A DNA stretch of 59,337 nt, taken from assembly GCA_020860445.1 (NCBI GenBank), contig JAJBUH010000262.1:1-59337 (forward strand), in the 5' to 3' direction. Every line of letters begins with the position of its first letter. Positions within the stretch are counted from its first letter, which is position 1. The notes beneath the pieces were generated by a model. That model saw nothing but the letters and a program-made list of their open reading frames with translations, was not told the origin of the DNA and made no database searches. Shown here piece by piece: positions 17,324 through 26,272 of this stretch. Position numbers and translations under genes: made by a program. This DNA comes from Bacteroidales bacterium (lineage in GTDB: Bacteria; Bacteroidota; Bacteroidia; Bacteroidales; Muribaculaceae).

Positions 17324-17944
17324 ATGAATCTTCTTACTAAGCTGCCAATAGCAGCCATAATCTTATCAATGATGAGTTGCAACAACAATCAGAAAAATGC
17401 GAGTACAGACAGCGCGTCAGCCACTGATGCGGCTCTTGAGTGTATCATGACGCGCACCAGTGTGCGCGAATACACTGCTGACAGCATCAGTGACAGCGAT
17501 CTCGAAAAGATGCTGCGCGCAGCCATGGCCGCGCCGTCGGCCGGCAACAAGCAGCCCTGGCGATTTGTAGTGGTCAAGGAGCGCGCCACTCTCGATACCT
17601 TAGCTGCCCAATTCCACACAATGCACATGGCCGCTCAGGCACCAATGGCAATTGTCGTCTGCGGCGATATGAAAGCTACCTTTGATGGCGAAGGCATCGA
17701 CTATTGGGTGCAAGACACATCAGCAGCCACCGAGAATCTGCTGCTCGCAGCCCACGCCCTGGGACTTGGCGCCGTATGGTGCGGCGTAACCCCTCTGGCC
17801 GAGCGCCAGCAGTTCCTCACCCAACTTCTCTCCCTCCCAGCCGACATCAAGCCCCTCGACGTGGTAGTCATCGGCCATCCCGCCTATGCCCATACCCCCA
17901 AGGACAAATGGCACCCCGACTACATCCACTACGAAAAATGGTAA
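17324..17944 (+). CDS. Nitroreductase-family lipoprotein
   Basis: A 206-residue nitroreductase-fold protein with the FMN-binding motif RTSVREY near residue 45 and the block MAAPSAGNKQPWRFVVV near 70-86, then GLGAVWCGV near 147 before the C-terminal WHPDYIHYEKW. Unusually for this FMN enzyme family it starts with a signal peptide and lipobox MMSC (Cys19), so the enzyme is predicted to be membrane-anchored outside the cytoplasm. Its electron donor there is unclear. The physiological substrate is unknown. It stands alone between palindromic elements. Confidence 0.88.
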   Translation: MNLLTKLPIAAIILSMMSCNNNQKNASTDSASATDAALECIMTRTSVREYTADSISDSDLEKMLRAAMAAPSAGNKQPWRFVVVKERATLDTLAAQFHTMHMAAQAPMAIVVCGDMKATFDGEGIDYWVQDTSAATENLLLAAHALGLGAVWCGVTPLAERQQFLTQLLSLPADIKPLDVVVIGHPAYAHTPKDKWHPDYIHYEKW

Positions 17945-18247
17945 CCTCCCCCAACGCCCTCAAAGCAGAGAGAAATGGCCTTCCCCAACGGAATCAATTA
18001 AACAATTTCATGTGTATTTCAACATAAGAAGGAGTCAAATTAAAGTTAAATTTAGTGGATACCAATCGCCTCAGAGAGGCGTAACAATGTTAGCCCCAGG
18101 TTGCCATGGCGCGAATCGCCATGGCAACCTGGGGCATTTTTTCACCCTGGGCGCTTCGGAGAGGCGCAACAATTAATCCGTTGGGCTATAGGGAATTGTT
18201 GAGTCTTAGGCTAAGGTTTGGCGAATATCTTTCCTGTATAATTTGAA
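17945..18247. repeat. Intergenic region with 19-bp perfect palindrome and flanking direct repeats
   Basis: This 303-bp gap between convergent genes holds no gene. GCCCCAGGTTGCCATGGCG (18093-18111) and its exact complement (18117-18135) flank the 5-nt loop CGAAT, and a T6 run follows at 18137-18142. On both sides lies a copy of GAGAGGCGYAACAAT (from about 18074 and 18159). The hairpin could terminate the nitroreductase transcript, but the flanking repeats suggest an inserted REP/MITE-like unit. Confidence 0.85.
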
Positions 18248-19084
18248 TCAGAAATTTGTGGTTTCGAGTTGGGCATTTTTGACGGTTTGAGACGGGGTGG
18301 CTCGTGAGCAAATGGGCGGGGTCATGCGCTCCCAGATGTAGCGAGGTATGCGACGCCAGAAGGCGTAGACACAATTCCATCGCCAGTCAATCACGGCCAC
18401 GCGCTTCTTGTCGACTATGGCGCGGAGTATTTTTGGTACGGCATAACTCATAGTCATGTTGATGGGATAATTGAGTTCATCGAGTTCAAGAGGCGTGCGA
18501 ATCCATCCAGGACGAATATCGGTGAAGCATACAGGCACATGCTGCATGTGGGCCAGTTGAGCCAAGGCCTCTATGTAGGTTTGGCCAAATTTCTTGCCTG
18601 AAGAATAGCTGGCAATAGGGCCAGTGCCACGAGTGCCACCCACCGAGGTAATGGCTGCTATCTGACCTTTGCGGCCAGAGAATCTGAAATAGTGGAAAGC
18701 GGCGCACAGCATGCGAGCAAATCCCACGCATTCAGTCTCGAGTGTCTCCACCTCTTGCGAAATCATAAGCTCGGGGTTGATGTATTGGATTCCAGCCACA
18801 TGGAAATATATGTCCATGCCTCCGATTTTAGCCGCCAATTCTGCGAGGCGCTTTGGCGCATCATCATGGGTGACATCTATTTCTGCCCATTCCACATTGT
18901 CAGGGAATTTTTCCTTAAGGCGCTTCAACACCTCGACATTGCGTCCAGCCACTCCCACTTTCCATCCTGCCAATGCCAACATGACAGCAGCGCGGAGACC
19001 TTGTCCCGATCCAGCCCCCATTATCACGATATGGGTGCCTGCTTTCTTATGCAGCCACTCCTTGTAGTATCCGTTTGATTCCAT
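18248..19084 (-). CDS. Short-chain dehydrogenase/reductase
   Basis: The 278-residue SDR has the dinucleotide motif GAGSGQG at 23-29, HVAG in place of NNAG near 95, and an active site SVGGTRGTGPIASYSSGKK with Tyr and Lys spaced as usual. The C-terminal 60 residues are basic and aromatic (DWRWNCVYAFWRRIPRYIWE), suggesting peripheral membrane contact. The substrate is not predictable. It is a different SDR subgroup from the two in the 5-alpha-reductase operon and is encoded alone on the minus strand. The gap upstream contains the IS30 remnant. Confidence 0.83.
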   Translation of the reverse strand: MESNGYYKEWLHKKAGTHIVIMGAGSGQGLRAAVMLALAGWKVGVAGRNVEVLKRLKEKFPDNVEWAEIDVTHDDAPKRLAELAAKIGGMDIYFHVAGIQYINPELMISQEVETLETECVGFARMLCAAFHYFRFSGRKGQIAAITSVGGTRGTGPIASYSSGKKFGQTYIEALAQLAHMQHVPVCFTDIRPGWIRTPLELDELNYPINMTMSYAVPKILRAIVDKKRVAVIDWRWNCVYAFWRRIPRYIWERMTPPICSRATPSQTVKNAQLETTNF

Positions 19085-19207
19085 ACTTTGAATTTTGATT
19101 ATGCAGTGCCTTTTGGCACCACCATAATAAAAACAATCTCCCTCCTCTCAATGTTGGTAACTCATCCAAGATAAACAGCTTTTCGTTGAAATGTTGAGCT
19201 GAGCCTT

Positions 19208-19381
19208 GGCACCAACAAGCTAATAAGACAGTACATACCGAAAGGTTCTAACTTCACGAACTACACCGATGATGAAATACAGAGAATCCAACACAAACTT
19301 AACTCCAGACCAAGGAAAAAACTTGGGTTCATGACCCCTCTTGAGGTATTCTACGAGAAACTTAAAGAAAGTTGCATTTAG
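19208..19381 (+). pseudogene. IS30-family transposase remnant (C-terminal end)
   Basis: This frame encodes GTNKLIRQYIPKGSNFT, then YTDDEIQRIQHKLNSRPRKK, LGFMTPLEVF and a stop at 19379-19381. That is the conserved C-terminal end of IS30-type transposases (the LNxRPRKxLGxxTPxEVF motif). The DNA-binding and catalytic N-terminal parts are missing and no terminal inverted repeats are evident, so it is a decayed insertion scar. The rest of the 405-bp gap (19085-19489) holds only the promoter of the next gene. The scar marks the left border of the AAA/TIR/AAA accessory island. Confidence 0.88.
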
Positions 19382-19418
19382 AAATTGAATCTACCCGGTG
19401 AATTTTGAATGACAGATA

Positions 19419-19450
19419 TTTGGAGAATTGACGGACATTTGGTAAATTTG
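19419..19450 (+). promoter_or_regulatory. Promoter of the first AAA/PD-(D/E)XK gene
   Basis: TTTG at 19419-19422 and TAAATTTG at 19443-19450 with 20 bp between them match the Bacteroidetes promoter. The downstream GCACAAATC matches the region after the box at 13492. Because the box is inside the longest open frame, the true start must be the ATG at 19490. Confidence 0.8.
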
Positions 19451-19489
19451 CACAAATCAATAAGAGATAAACATTCAAACTCTGTGGCT

Positions 19490-21142
19490 ATGAGCAATGA
19501 CTACGATTTTGAATTTGAGGATATGCCAGTGAGCTATCCCGTGGGTGAACATAGCTTCCGCGAATTGCGTCGCGGAGGATTCCTCTATGTGGATAAGACC
19601 TACTATTTGGCTCGCTTGATAAAGCAAGGGAAATTCATCTTCCTGTCACGGCCTCGCCGTTTTGGCAAGAGTCTTATGCTATCTACCATTGAATGTTTCT
19701 TCCGTGGCGAAAAAGAGTTATTCGAAGACACATGGATTGCCCCAAGAGTCAAGGAATGGAAATCCTACCCGGTTCTTCATTTTGATATGAGCCGAACCAA
19801 TGGATTCAATGCCGAGGCTATGCTAAAGCATCTTAACCGCAGGCTTGAAACTTATGAGGCTCAATATGAGTTGCCTCTTAATTCCGACTCCACAGACCTT
19901 GGTGACCGATTCAGTAGCTTGATTGAGGGTATATACAAAAAGACTGGCACGCAAGTAGTAATTCTCATAGATGAATATGATAATGGGATACTTGAGACTC
20001 TTGATGATTCTGAGGAAGAACAAGAGGCCATGGGCGATGTCCTCAGATCTTTCTATCGCCAACCTAAGGCTATGACAGAATGTGTAAGATTCTGTATGGT
20101 CACTGGTGTAGCTCGATTCGGTAGTTATACCCTGTTCTCTGGAGGCAACAATTACTTGGATATCTCAATGATGCCTAATTACGCATCAATTTGTGGCATT
20201 ACCCAAAAAGAATTGCTCGACAATTTCCAAGAAGGGATAAAACAACTTTCCTCAGCTCATAATATGGGTCATGAGGAGATGATTGAAGCTCTCCGACTAA
20301 AATACGATAGCTATCGCTTTACACAAAGCGAAGAATTAGTCTACAACCCATACAGTCTGCTCTGTGCATTCACTGAGTTAAGACTCGATAATTTCTGGAT
20401 TAAGACTGGAATCAGCAAGGTATTTGTGAAGTATCTTTCTCGTTCAGAATTTGACCTTTTAGAACTTGGAAACCTATGGGTCACTCGAGAACGCATGGAA
20501 GCCAAATACCAAAAAGGAGACTCTATCCCCTTGCTTTTCCAAACTGGCTATTTCACTATTAAAGATATACTCGATTTTAAGAGTTTCCGTTTAGGAATTC
20601 CTAATGGAGAGGTGCGTAGCGCCTTAGTTGACCAGCTTATGCCCATCTATATGGGAATATCAGAAAATCAGTTCTCGACTCTCCTTACCCGCCTACATGT
20701 GGATTTAAAGAAAGGAGAGACAAATGAATGGATTAAAGATATCCAATCCTTGATCAGCAAAATTCCCCATCAGCTTTTCGGTCCTTTGGATAGCAAAAGC
20801 GAGGATAAGGAGGTGCGTCAAAAGATTGTTGATTCCAATATCTCTCATTTTGAACGAACCTACCATATCATAATTCATATGATATGTCAAATGATAAAAG
20901 TCGACATCGAGAGTGAAGTATCATTTTCTGGTGGTCGAGCTGATATGGTCATTAAGACAAATCGATTTATTTATGTCATAGAGTTTAAGCTAGATAGCAC
21001 AACGGCTGAAGCCCTTAAGCAAATTGATGATAAAGGTTACCTACTTCCATGGCACGCAGATGGCCGCAAGGTATATAAAGTCGGCATCATATTCTCTTCC
21101 AAACTCCGCAACATTTCCGATTACCAAATCATAGAAGGATAA
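19490..21142 (+). CDS. AAA-ATPase-like / PD-(D/E)XK nuclease-fold protein, copy 1
   Basis: The 550-residue product has the Bacteroidetes-expanded architecture of an N-terminal AAA-ATPase-like domain and a C-terminal PD-(D/E)XK nuclease-fold domain. Visible motifs are the P-loop variant RPRRFGKS near residue 60, Walker B VVILIDEYD near 157-165, and near the C-terminus SGGRADMVI and VIEFKLD, supplying the D and ExK residues of the nuclease core. I chose ATG 19490 because the promoter lies inside the longer frame. The biological role of the family is not established; mobility or defence links are inference. It is very similar to the gene at 36547 and precedes a TIR gene by 70 bp. Confidence 0.88.
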   Translation: MSNDYDFEFEDMPVSYPVGEHSFRELRRGGFLYVDKTYYLARLIKQGKFIFLSRPRRFGKSLMLSTIECFFRGEKELFEDTWIAPRVKEWKSYPVLHFDMSRTNGFNAEAMLKHLNRRLETYEAQYELPLNSDSTDLGDRFSSLIEGIYKKTGTQVVILIDEYDNGILETLDDSEEEQEAMGDVLRSFYRQPKAMTECVRFCMVTGVARFGSYTLFSGGNNYLDISMMPNYASICGITQKELLDNFQEGIKQLSSAHNMGHEEMIEALRLKYDSYRFTQSEELVYNPYSLLCAFTELRLDNFWIKTGISKVFVKYLSRSEFDLLELGNLWVTRERMEAKYQKGDSIPLLFQTGYFTIKDILDFKSFRLGIPNGEVRSALVDQLMPIYMGISENQFSTLLTRLHVDLKKGETNEWIKDIQSLISKIPHQLFGPLDSKSEDKEVRQKIVDSNISHFERTYHIIIHMICQMIKVDIESEVSFSGGRADMVIKTNRFIYVIEFKLDSTTAEALKQIDDKGYLLPWHADGRKVYKVGIIFSSKLRNISDYQIIEG

Positions 21143-21212
21143 GATTACTCCCAACCTATTCTCCTCTTTATAAAATCAAAGGCTTATTATAAATCAAAAC
21201 AGTCTTTAGTCC

Positions 21213-22586
21213 ATGAAATACGATGTGTTTATAAGCTACTCACGTAAAGACATAGCAATTGTCGATAGGATAGAGGAAGAGATGAAGAAGTATGGCATTA
21301 CATACTTCATCGACCGTTCTGAGATTAGACTGGGAGAAGATTTTGCCAAACGAATTGGCGAGTCAATTTACAATTGCGAAATAATGTTATTGGTTTGGAG
21401 CAAGGATTCAAACCAGTCACAGTTTGTATCTAATGAGATAGGATTGGCTATAGAATTCCAAAAGACCATCATACCTTTCAAAATTGGTGTTTTCCAACCC
21501 GACTTTGGTCTTGCCTATCGCCTCACCAGCACCAACCGCATTGATGCCGTCCCATTCAACGAGCAACACATCATTGACCTCGTTTCCAAAATCGCAAAGC
21601 AGTTGTACAAAACATCCATTCTTAAATCTTCGAAGGAGGAGAATTTGCATTCCGGTAACCAAATCTCACAAAACTACAATAACAATGACCCTGTGGAGGT
21701 CCTTATAGTCATGGGAGACCGATACATAAAAGAAGGAAATTATGAAAAGGGTGTAACCTGTTATAAAGAAGCGGCCGACAGAGGAGATGCAAAGGCTCAA
21801 TATTTCCTGGGCAAGTACTATCAAAATGGTGTAGTACTACCCAAGGATTTAACTAAAGCCATCAGATATCTCACTCTATCTGCCAACCAAGGATTTACAG
21901 AAGCAGAATTTTCCTTAGGATACAAATATCATAAGGGTATAGGAGTAGCAAAAAATCTACAGAATGCTATTCTTTACTACAAACGAGCCGCAGATAAAGG
22001 GTTTATGAATGCTCAAGTTAACTTGGGATTCATATATGAGACTGGAGGTGAGGGAATAGAAGATTTATCTCAAGCAGTAACATACTACGCTAAAGCCGCT
22101 GCTCAAGGATCAGCACTGGCACAAAGCAATTTGGGAAGTTGTTATGAATTAGGAAAAGGGGTAGGAATAGATTATGGTAAAGCAGCTGAATATTATCAGA
22201 AAGCCGCTGCCCAGGGAGATGCAAGAGCTATGTGTAATTTGGGCGTTTTCTATTTCTATGGACAAGGAGTCCCAAAAGATGTGAAAAAAGGAATAGAGTG
22301 TTATCAAAAATCAGCCGAGAAAGGAGATACTGTAGCTCAGACTAATTTAGGTATAAACTATGAAAAAGGTGATGGTGTCTGCCAAGATTACACAAAAGCT
22401 GTAGAGTATTACCAGAAAGCCGCTGACCAAGGAGATGGTAGAGGTATGTATTTCTTGGGTAGATGTTATGAATCTGGGAGGGGAGTTATACCTGATTTAA
22501 CCCTTGCTCTCAAATATTATGAAATGTCCTCCCAAAAAGGATATGAGAATGCCAAGATAAGACTCAAGCAATTACGGAACCAATAA
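21213..22586 (+). CDS. TIR-domain protein with Sel1-like repeats
   Basis: The 457-residue protein starts with a TIR domain (about 1-140): DVFISYSRKD at 4-13, the DRSEI/GEDF region at 34-44 and Glu75 in SNEIGLAIE, the position of the catalytic Glu in NAD-cleaving TIR domains. From about residue 165 there are eight Sel1-like 36-residue repeats with the LGxxYxxGxGVxxDxxKAxxYYxKAA pattern, a helical solenoid for protein binding. No signal peptide is present. Known bacterial TIR proteins include NADases used in antiphage defence; a sensor-repeat plus TIR-effector arrangement would fit, but this is inference. It lies 70 bp after the AAA/PD-(D/E)XK gene. Confidence 0.9.
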   Translation: MKYDVFISYSRKDIAIVDRIEEEMKKYGITYFIDRSEIRLGEDFAKRIGESIYNCEIMLLVWSKDSNQSQFVSNEIGLAIEFQKTIIPFKIGVFQPDFGLAYRLTSTNRIDAVPFNEQHIIDLVSKIAKQLYKTSILKSSKEENLHSGNQISQNYNNNDPVEVLIVMGDRYIKEGNYEKGVTCYKEAADRGDAKAQYFLGKYYQNGVVLPKDLTKAIRYLTLSANQGFTEAEFSLGYKYHKGIGVAKNLQNAILYYKRAADKGFMNAQVNLGFIYETGGEGIEDLSQAVTYYAKAAAQGSALAQSNLGSCYELGKGVGIDYGKAAEYYQKAAAQGDARAMCNLGVFYFYGQGVPKDVKKGIECYQKSAEKGDTVAQTNLGINYEKGDGVCQDYTKAVEYYQKAADQGDGRGMYFLGRCYESGRGVIPDLTLALKYYEMSSQKGYENAKIRLKQLRNQ

Positions 22587-22598
22587 AATCTCTAAGGC

Positions 22599-23588
22599 TT
22601 AATTTTTCTCATGTTTCTTGCTTCTCCAAATGATTTGAGCGCGCAGGAAGGCCAGGTCACCGTCAGAAGCGGTAAGTTGAGGCTCTAAGACAGCAATGTC
22701 CTCTCTGGCCTTACAAAGATTACCCTCGTTGATTTCTGATTCGATATGGCGAAGGCGATCACTGATTTCGGGATTACGCATATCATCAACCATTTGCACC
22801 TCAGAAAGGATCTTCTCTACATTCCATCCATAAGGAGAAGATTCAGAGGGAAAAGCTATAATTTGCCCTTTATCATCACGAGTCAAGACATAGAGCTCAC
22901 CAGGGAGAGTACTCCCTATTATTTGCGGAGAGTGAGTGGCGACAAAAGCCTGGCAATCTTTACCAGCAATAGCTTGCCTCAATAGGCCAAGAAATCTATT
23001 CTGCCATGCTGGGTGCATCGAATCTTCGGGTTCATCAAAAAGTAGGATTCTTCCATTTATGTCGTTGAGATAAAGTGGTAAGAGCTTACTCATAACGCTC
23101 CTTTCTCCCGACGACAAAGACTCTGGGCCAAAAGTGTCACCTTTGGAATTTACAAACAGCAATTTTTTCTCAGCTGTTACTGTCTTAAACTCAATAGCGA
23201 GAGAAAGTTCCTTGAATAAGACGTTGAGGATTTCCCTAATATGAGAATAAGCCTCAAAACTTCTTCTTCCCTCTTCATATACCACTCGATCCACATACTT
23301 AAGGATAGAGGCGGTAATATAGTCTGCACTTTCAGAAATAGGAGTTTCCGCTGGAAAATATATTATATTCTCAAGGCTTATCTTTTCATCCTCTGGGGTT
23401 ACAACCATCGAGGCTGACTTTGCGGAATCCGTAGCAGCCTCATCAATGTACCGTAATAAAGTAGTTTTGCCACTACCATTGATCCCAGCGAGCACTACTA
23501 TAGAGGCTGAATCATCGTCAGCCTTTATATCCAAGGAAAAGTCCCTAAACCCTTGATATGATTTTATATGTATTGCTTTGATTTTCAT
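22599..23588 (-). CDS. ABC-type AAA ATPase (AAA15/AAA21 group)
   Basis: The 329-residue ATPase has a split ABC core: Walker A GINGSGKTT near 36-44, signature-like LSSGERS near 155-161, Walker B ILLFDEPEDSMHP near 179-191 and the H-loop ATHSPQ near 214. A short insertion between Walker A and the signature replaces the long coiled coil of Rad50/SMC proteins. Such ATPases occur as subunits of defence systems (PtuA, OLD-like, retron-associated), but no HNH or TOPRIM partner is adjacent. I moved the start to ATG 23588 because a -7 box lies at 23597-23604. It is convergent with the TIR gene, with only 12 bp between the stops. Confidence 0.87.
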   Translation of the reverse strand: MKIKAIHIKSYQGFRDFSLDIKADDDSASIVVLAGINGSGKTTLLRYIDEAATDSAKSASMVVTPEDEKISLENIIYFPAETPISESADYITASILKYVDRVVYEEGRRSFEAYSHIREILNVLFKELSLAIEFKTVTAEKKLLFVNSKGDTFGPESLSSGERSVMSKLLPLYLNDINGRILLFDEPEDSMHPAWQNRFLGLLRQAIAGKDCQAFVATHSPQIIGSTLPGELYVLTRDDKGQIIAFPSESSPYGWNVEKILSEVQMVDDMRNPEISDRLRHIESEINEGNLCKAREDIAVLEPQLTASDGDLAFLRAQIIWRSKKHEKN

Positions 23589-23596
23589 ACTCAACG

Positions 23597-23604
23597 CAAA
23601 ATTA
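23597..23604 (-). promoter_or_regulatory. -7 box very close to the AAA ATPase start
   Basis: On the minus strand TAATTTTG ends only 8 bp before the ATG at 23588. Transcription would start within a few bases of the codon, giving an almost leaderless mRNA. Confidence 0.6.
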
Positions 23605-23681
23605 CAAATTATAATTGAATTTCTGCTCAATAATTGATGAAATTTACTTTTACCCAATAATTTTACCCCTAATAAAAGCTA

Positions 23682-23715
23682 CAACCCTCTCGGGAAAGGT
23701 GCCGAGAGGGTTGTG
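23682..23715 (-). terminator. Terminator of the GH51 gene
   Basis: Perfect 13-bp arms ACAACCCTCTCGG (23682-23694) and CCGAGAGGGTTGT (23703-23715) with an 8-nt loop lie just past the GH51 stop. On the minus strand an AGCTTTTA tract follows. Confidence 0.85.
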
Positions 23716-23735
23716 AAGCATTTATATGGCGGAGA

Positions 23736-26189
23736 TTATTTTGAGGGGACGCGGATGACGGTGAAGGAGTATGGGGGCATGACGTAACGGAGGGCGCCGT
23801 CGAGGCCGATTGAGGCCTGGGTGGGGACGGGGGTCAGTTTGTCATCGGTGGGTCGCCCAGAGATGACCTTGGCCTTGGCCTCAGAGCCGCCAACGATGCC
23901 GAGGGTGGAGAGGTTGAGCTGCGGAGTGACCTCAACTGGCAGCAAGTTAGCCAACTTGATAATCAGGTCGCCAGTGGCGCTGTCGCGCACAATCGACGAG
24001 CCCACGCGAGCAATCGCCTTCTCATCCTCAGATGTCAACTGAGTAGCAGCCGGGATGTAGTGGTCGCCGCTATTCTGGCCGTAGAGCTGCTGCACATAGT
24101 AATCAACAGTGGGACGCACCTCAGTATTGTTGAAATAGATAAGGTCAGGGCGCCACTGGGTGTGATTATCCTTGCTCAGCAGCGGAGCGTACGATGACAG
24201 AGCCACCACATCAGCATTGCGTTCGACAGATGTGAGATACAGAGCCTCAGACAGGGCTGTCTCAAGATTGCTGGGTCGGCCAGGCAGGTGAGAAGCCCAC
24301 TCGCCAAGATACACCTGAGTCTTGCCCGGGCCGCGCTGATAGTCATCGTAATAGTCCTGGTTGTAGATTAGCCAACCCGGTGCCACATAGTAATGCTCAT
24401 CAACATAGGGTATCGACAGTTCGCGAGCCAAATCCCAGCCCAAGTCATAGTCAGTACCCTCGTAGAACGGGCCAACGGTGCCAACCACAGCCACCTCGGG
24501 GTGCTGAGCTTGCACTGCCTCATAAATCATCTTGAAGCGAGGCACAAACACTTCGGTAATCATATCCTCGTTGCCAATGCCAATGTATTTGAGGTTGAAA
24601 GGCTCGGGATGACCGGCTGCAGCGCGCTTTGAACCCCATACCGAGGTCACAGGACCATTGGCATACTCTATCAGGTCGAGCACATCTTGCACATACTCGG
24701 GCATTTCCTCCATAGGAATGCCGCCTTGTTGCCCCAGAGTGGTGACAGCATCGTGGCTGTGATGGGCGGCAGTGCCTGAGTTCTGGCATGGCACACCGGC
24801 AGCCAACACTGGCAGAGGCTCGGCGCCTATATCCTCGCAGAATAGGAAATACTCATGATATCCGAGACCGCGAGTCTGGTGGTAGCCCCACAGGTTGCGC
24901 AGAGGCTTGCGAGCCTCAAGCGGACCAATAGAGCCCTTCCAATCATAGATATTATCGATGCCGTCGCCATGGGCCACACAACCGCCCGGGAAGCGCACAA
25001 ACCGTGGATGCAGGTCGGCAAGCGTCTGAGCCAAATCCTGACGCAGGCCATTGGTGCGCCCTTTGAAAGTCTTCTGCGGGAAGAGCGACACCATATCGAG
25101 GTCGAATTGGCTATTCTTCTCAAGCACAATGTTGAGCTTGGCATCAGCGCAAGTCTCAGATGGAGTAAGAGTGAAAACGCACTTGGTCCAACCCTTTGAA
25201 TCAAACTTGACAGGAGCCGTAGCCAACACCTTGCCACTCTGGTCAACCAGTTTGACCGAGAGGCGACCCTTGCCGCGAGTCATAAGCGAACCATCATAAG
25301 TCTCGCCCGACTTTACGGCTATGCCGTCATAACCCTCGTTGGAGAGCACCAGGCCCTTCTTGCCATTAATCTGCAGATAATGGGGATTGTTGGCATGGAT
25401 AGGTTCGAGCGTGGCGATGTGAGCCGAAGCGAAATCGTCAGATGCCGACCAAGCCGAGAGCGAATTCCAATTCTGGTCATTGCCTCGGTCGGTAGGCGCA
25501 TACTCAAAGTCGCGGTTCTGAATCAATTCGCCATACAGACCGCCATCAGCCGCGTAGTTGATATCCTCAAAGAATATGCCCATCAGCTTGTCGCTGATAG
25601 CCTTTTGTCCTCCTCGGTCGGGAGTAATATAGTAAGTGAGGGGTTGAAGCGATGCGAAACGCGTGGCGTCATCCTTCATCTGTTCGCCATAGAGAGCATT
25701 CTTCTCAGCACGCTTTTCGGCCTCAGCTCTCAGATTGCTGACCACGCTGCTCGGCACTCTCACCACATTGCCAACCACGGCCTCGCCATTCACCTGATAG
25801 GACTGGAATCCCTTGCGATGCTGGCAAGCATTCTTGTAGCGCTGCGCGCCCCACTTCAACAGGTCGGGCGAGTAAGCCTCGGCATAGACATTCCCTGCAG
25901 TGTCGGCAATCCATGTAGCCTTCCACTGCCCATTCTCTGGGCCGGACAACTTGGGGTTGAACATAGTCTTGTGGCTGCCCCAAGGACCGAAGTCAGAGTT
26001 GACCACACTGCCAAGTGGTATGGGCTGCCATTGCCCTTGAGCGTCTTGCACAGCCAGCAGCAGACCGCTGCGGCCGTTGGCCAGGGAGTAAGCGAGCATG
26101 TCGATGCTGTCGGTTTCGAGGGCCGCCTGTGCATGAATAGCCAGCGGGCTCATAGCCAAGCATAATGCGCCTAAGTAGATTTTTCTCAT
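23736..26189 (-). CDS. Alpha-L-arabinofuranosidase, GH51
   Basis: The 817-residue secreted enzyme removes terminal alpha-L-arabinofuranosyl groups from arabinan or arabinoxylan. The GH51 barrel shows the acid/base Glu in GIGNEDM and the nucleophile Glu in VYLGEWAS, plus FFEDINYAADGGLYGELIQN at the barrel entry and VRFPGGCVAHGD. An N-terminal region (about 30-160) before the GH51 part contains a beta-propeller-like or concanavalin-like segment I cannot name. The start at 26189 (MRKIYLGALCLAMS) gives a clean signal peptide ending AIHAQA; the longer frame adds 43 residues with no export logic. It follows a YeiH-type transporter on the same strand but has separate terminators on both sides. Confidence 0.93.
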   Translation of the reverse strand: MRKIYLGALCLAMSPLAIHAQAALETDSIDMLAYSLANGRSGLLLAVQDAQGQWQPIPLGSVVNSDFGPWGSHKTMFNPKLSGPENGQWKATWIADTAGNVYAEAYSPDLLKWGAQRYKNACQHRKGFQSYQVNGEAVVGNVVRVPSSVVSNLRAEAEKRAEKNALYGEQMKDDATRFASLQPLTYYITPDRGGQKAISDKLMGIFFEDINYAADGGLYGELIQNRDFEYAPTDRGNDQNWNSLSAWSASDDFASAHIATLEPIHANNPHYLQINGKKGLVLSNEGYDGIAVKSGETYDGSLMTRGKGRLSVKLVDQSGKVLATAPVKFDSKGWTKCVFTLTPSETCADAKLNIVLEKNSQFDLDMVSLFPQKTFKGRTNGLRQDLAQTLADLHPRFVRFPGGCVAHGDGIDNIYDWKGSIGPLEARKPLRNLWGYHQTRGLGYHEYFLFCEDIGAEPLPVLAAGVPCQNSGTAAHHSHDAVTTLGQQGGIPMEEMPEYVQDVLDLIEYANGPVTSVWGSKRAAAGHPEPFNLKYIGIGNEDMITEVFVPRFKMIYEAVQAQHPEVAVVGTVGPFYEGTDYDLGWDLARELSIPYVDEHYYVAPGWLIYNQDYYDDYQRGPGKTQVYLGEWASHLPGRPSNLETALSEALYLTSVERNADVVALSSYAPLLSKDNHTQWRPDLIYFNNTEVRPTVDYYVQQLYGQNSGDHYIPAATQLTSEDEKAIARVGSSIVRDSATGDLIIKLANLLPVEVTPQLNLSTLGIVGGSEAKAKVISGRPTDDKLTPVPTQASIGLDGALRYVMPPYSFTVIRVPSK

Positions 26190-26224
26190 ATATAGATAGT
26201 TTTCGGTATTGATTGAAATAATAT

Positions 26225-26266
26225 AGCCGCAGAGGCTGGGCAAGAGAGGTCCAGACATCTGCGGCT
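26225..26266 (-). terminator. Hairpin after the YeiH-family gene
   Basis: AGCCGCAGA (26225-26233) pairs with TCTGCGGCT (26258-26266) just beyond the stop codon at 26273. An A/T-rich ATATTATTT tract follows on the minus strand. Confidence 0.65.
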
Positions 26267-26272
26267 TGTCTT

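Noticed and set aside
19409-19489. Longer N-terminus of the AAA/PD-(D/E)XK protein
   Set aside because: The extension overlaps a strong promoter, and the paralogue at 36547 lacks it.
22599-23588. Septu (PtuAB) or retron-associated system
   Set aside because: The ATPase is compatible, but no HNH partner, reverse transcriptase or ncRNA is next to it.
25380-26165. Plus-strand frame of 261 codons inside the GH51 gene
   Set aside because: The minus strand encodes a full GH51 enzyme with catalytic motifs, so this frame is a shadow.
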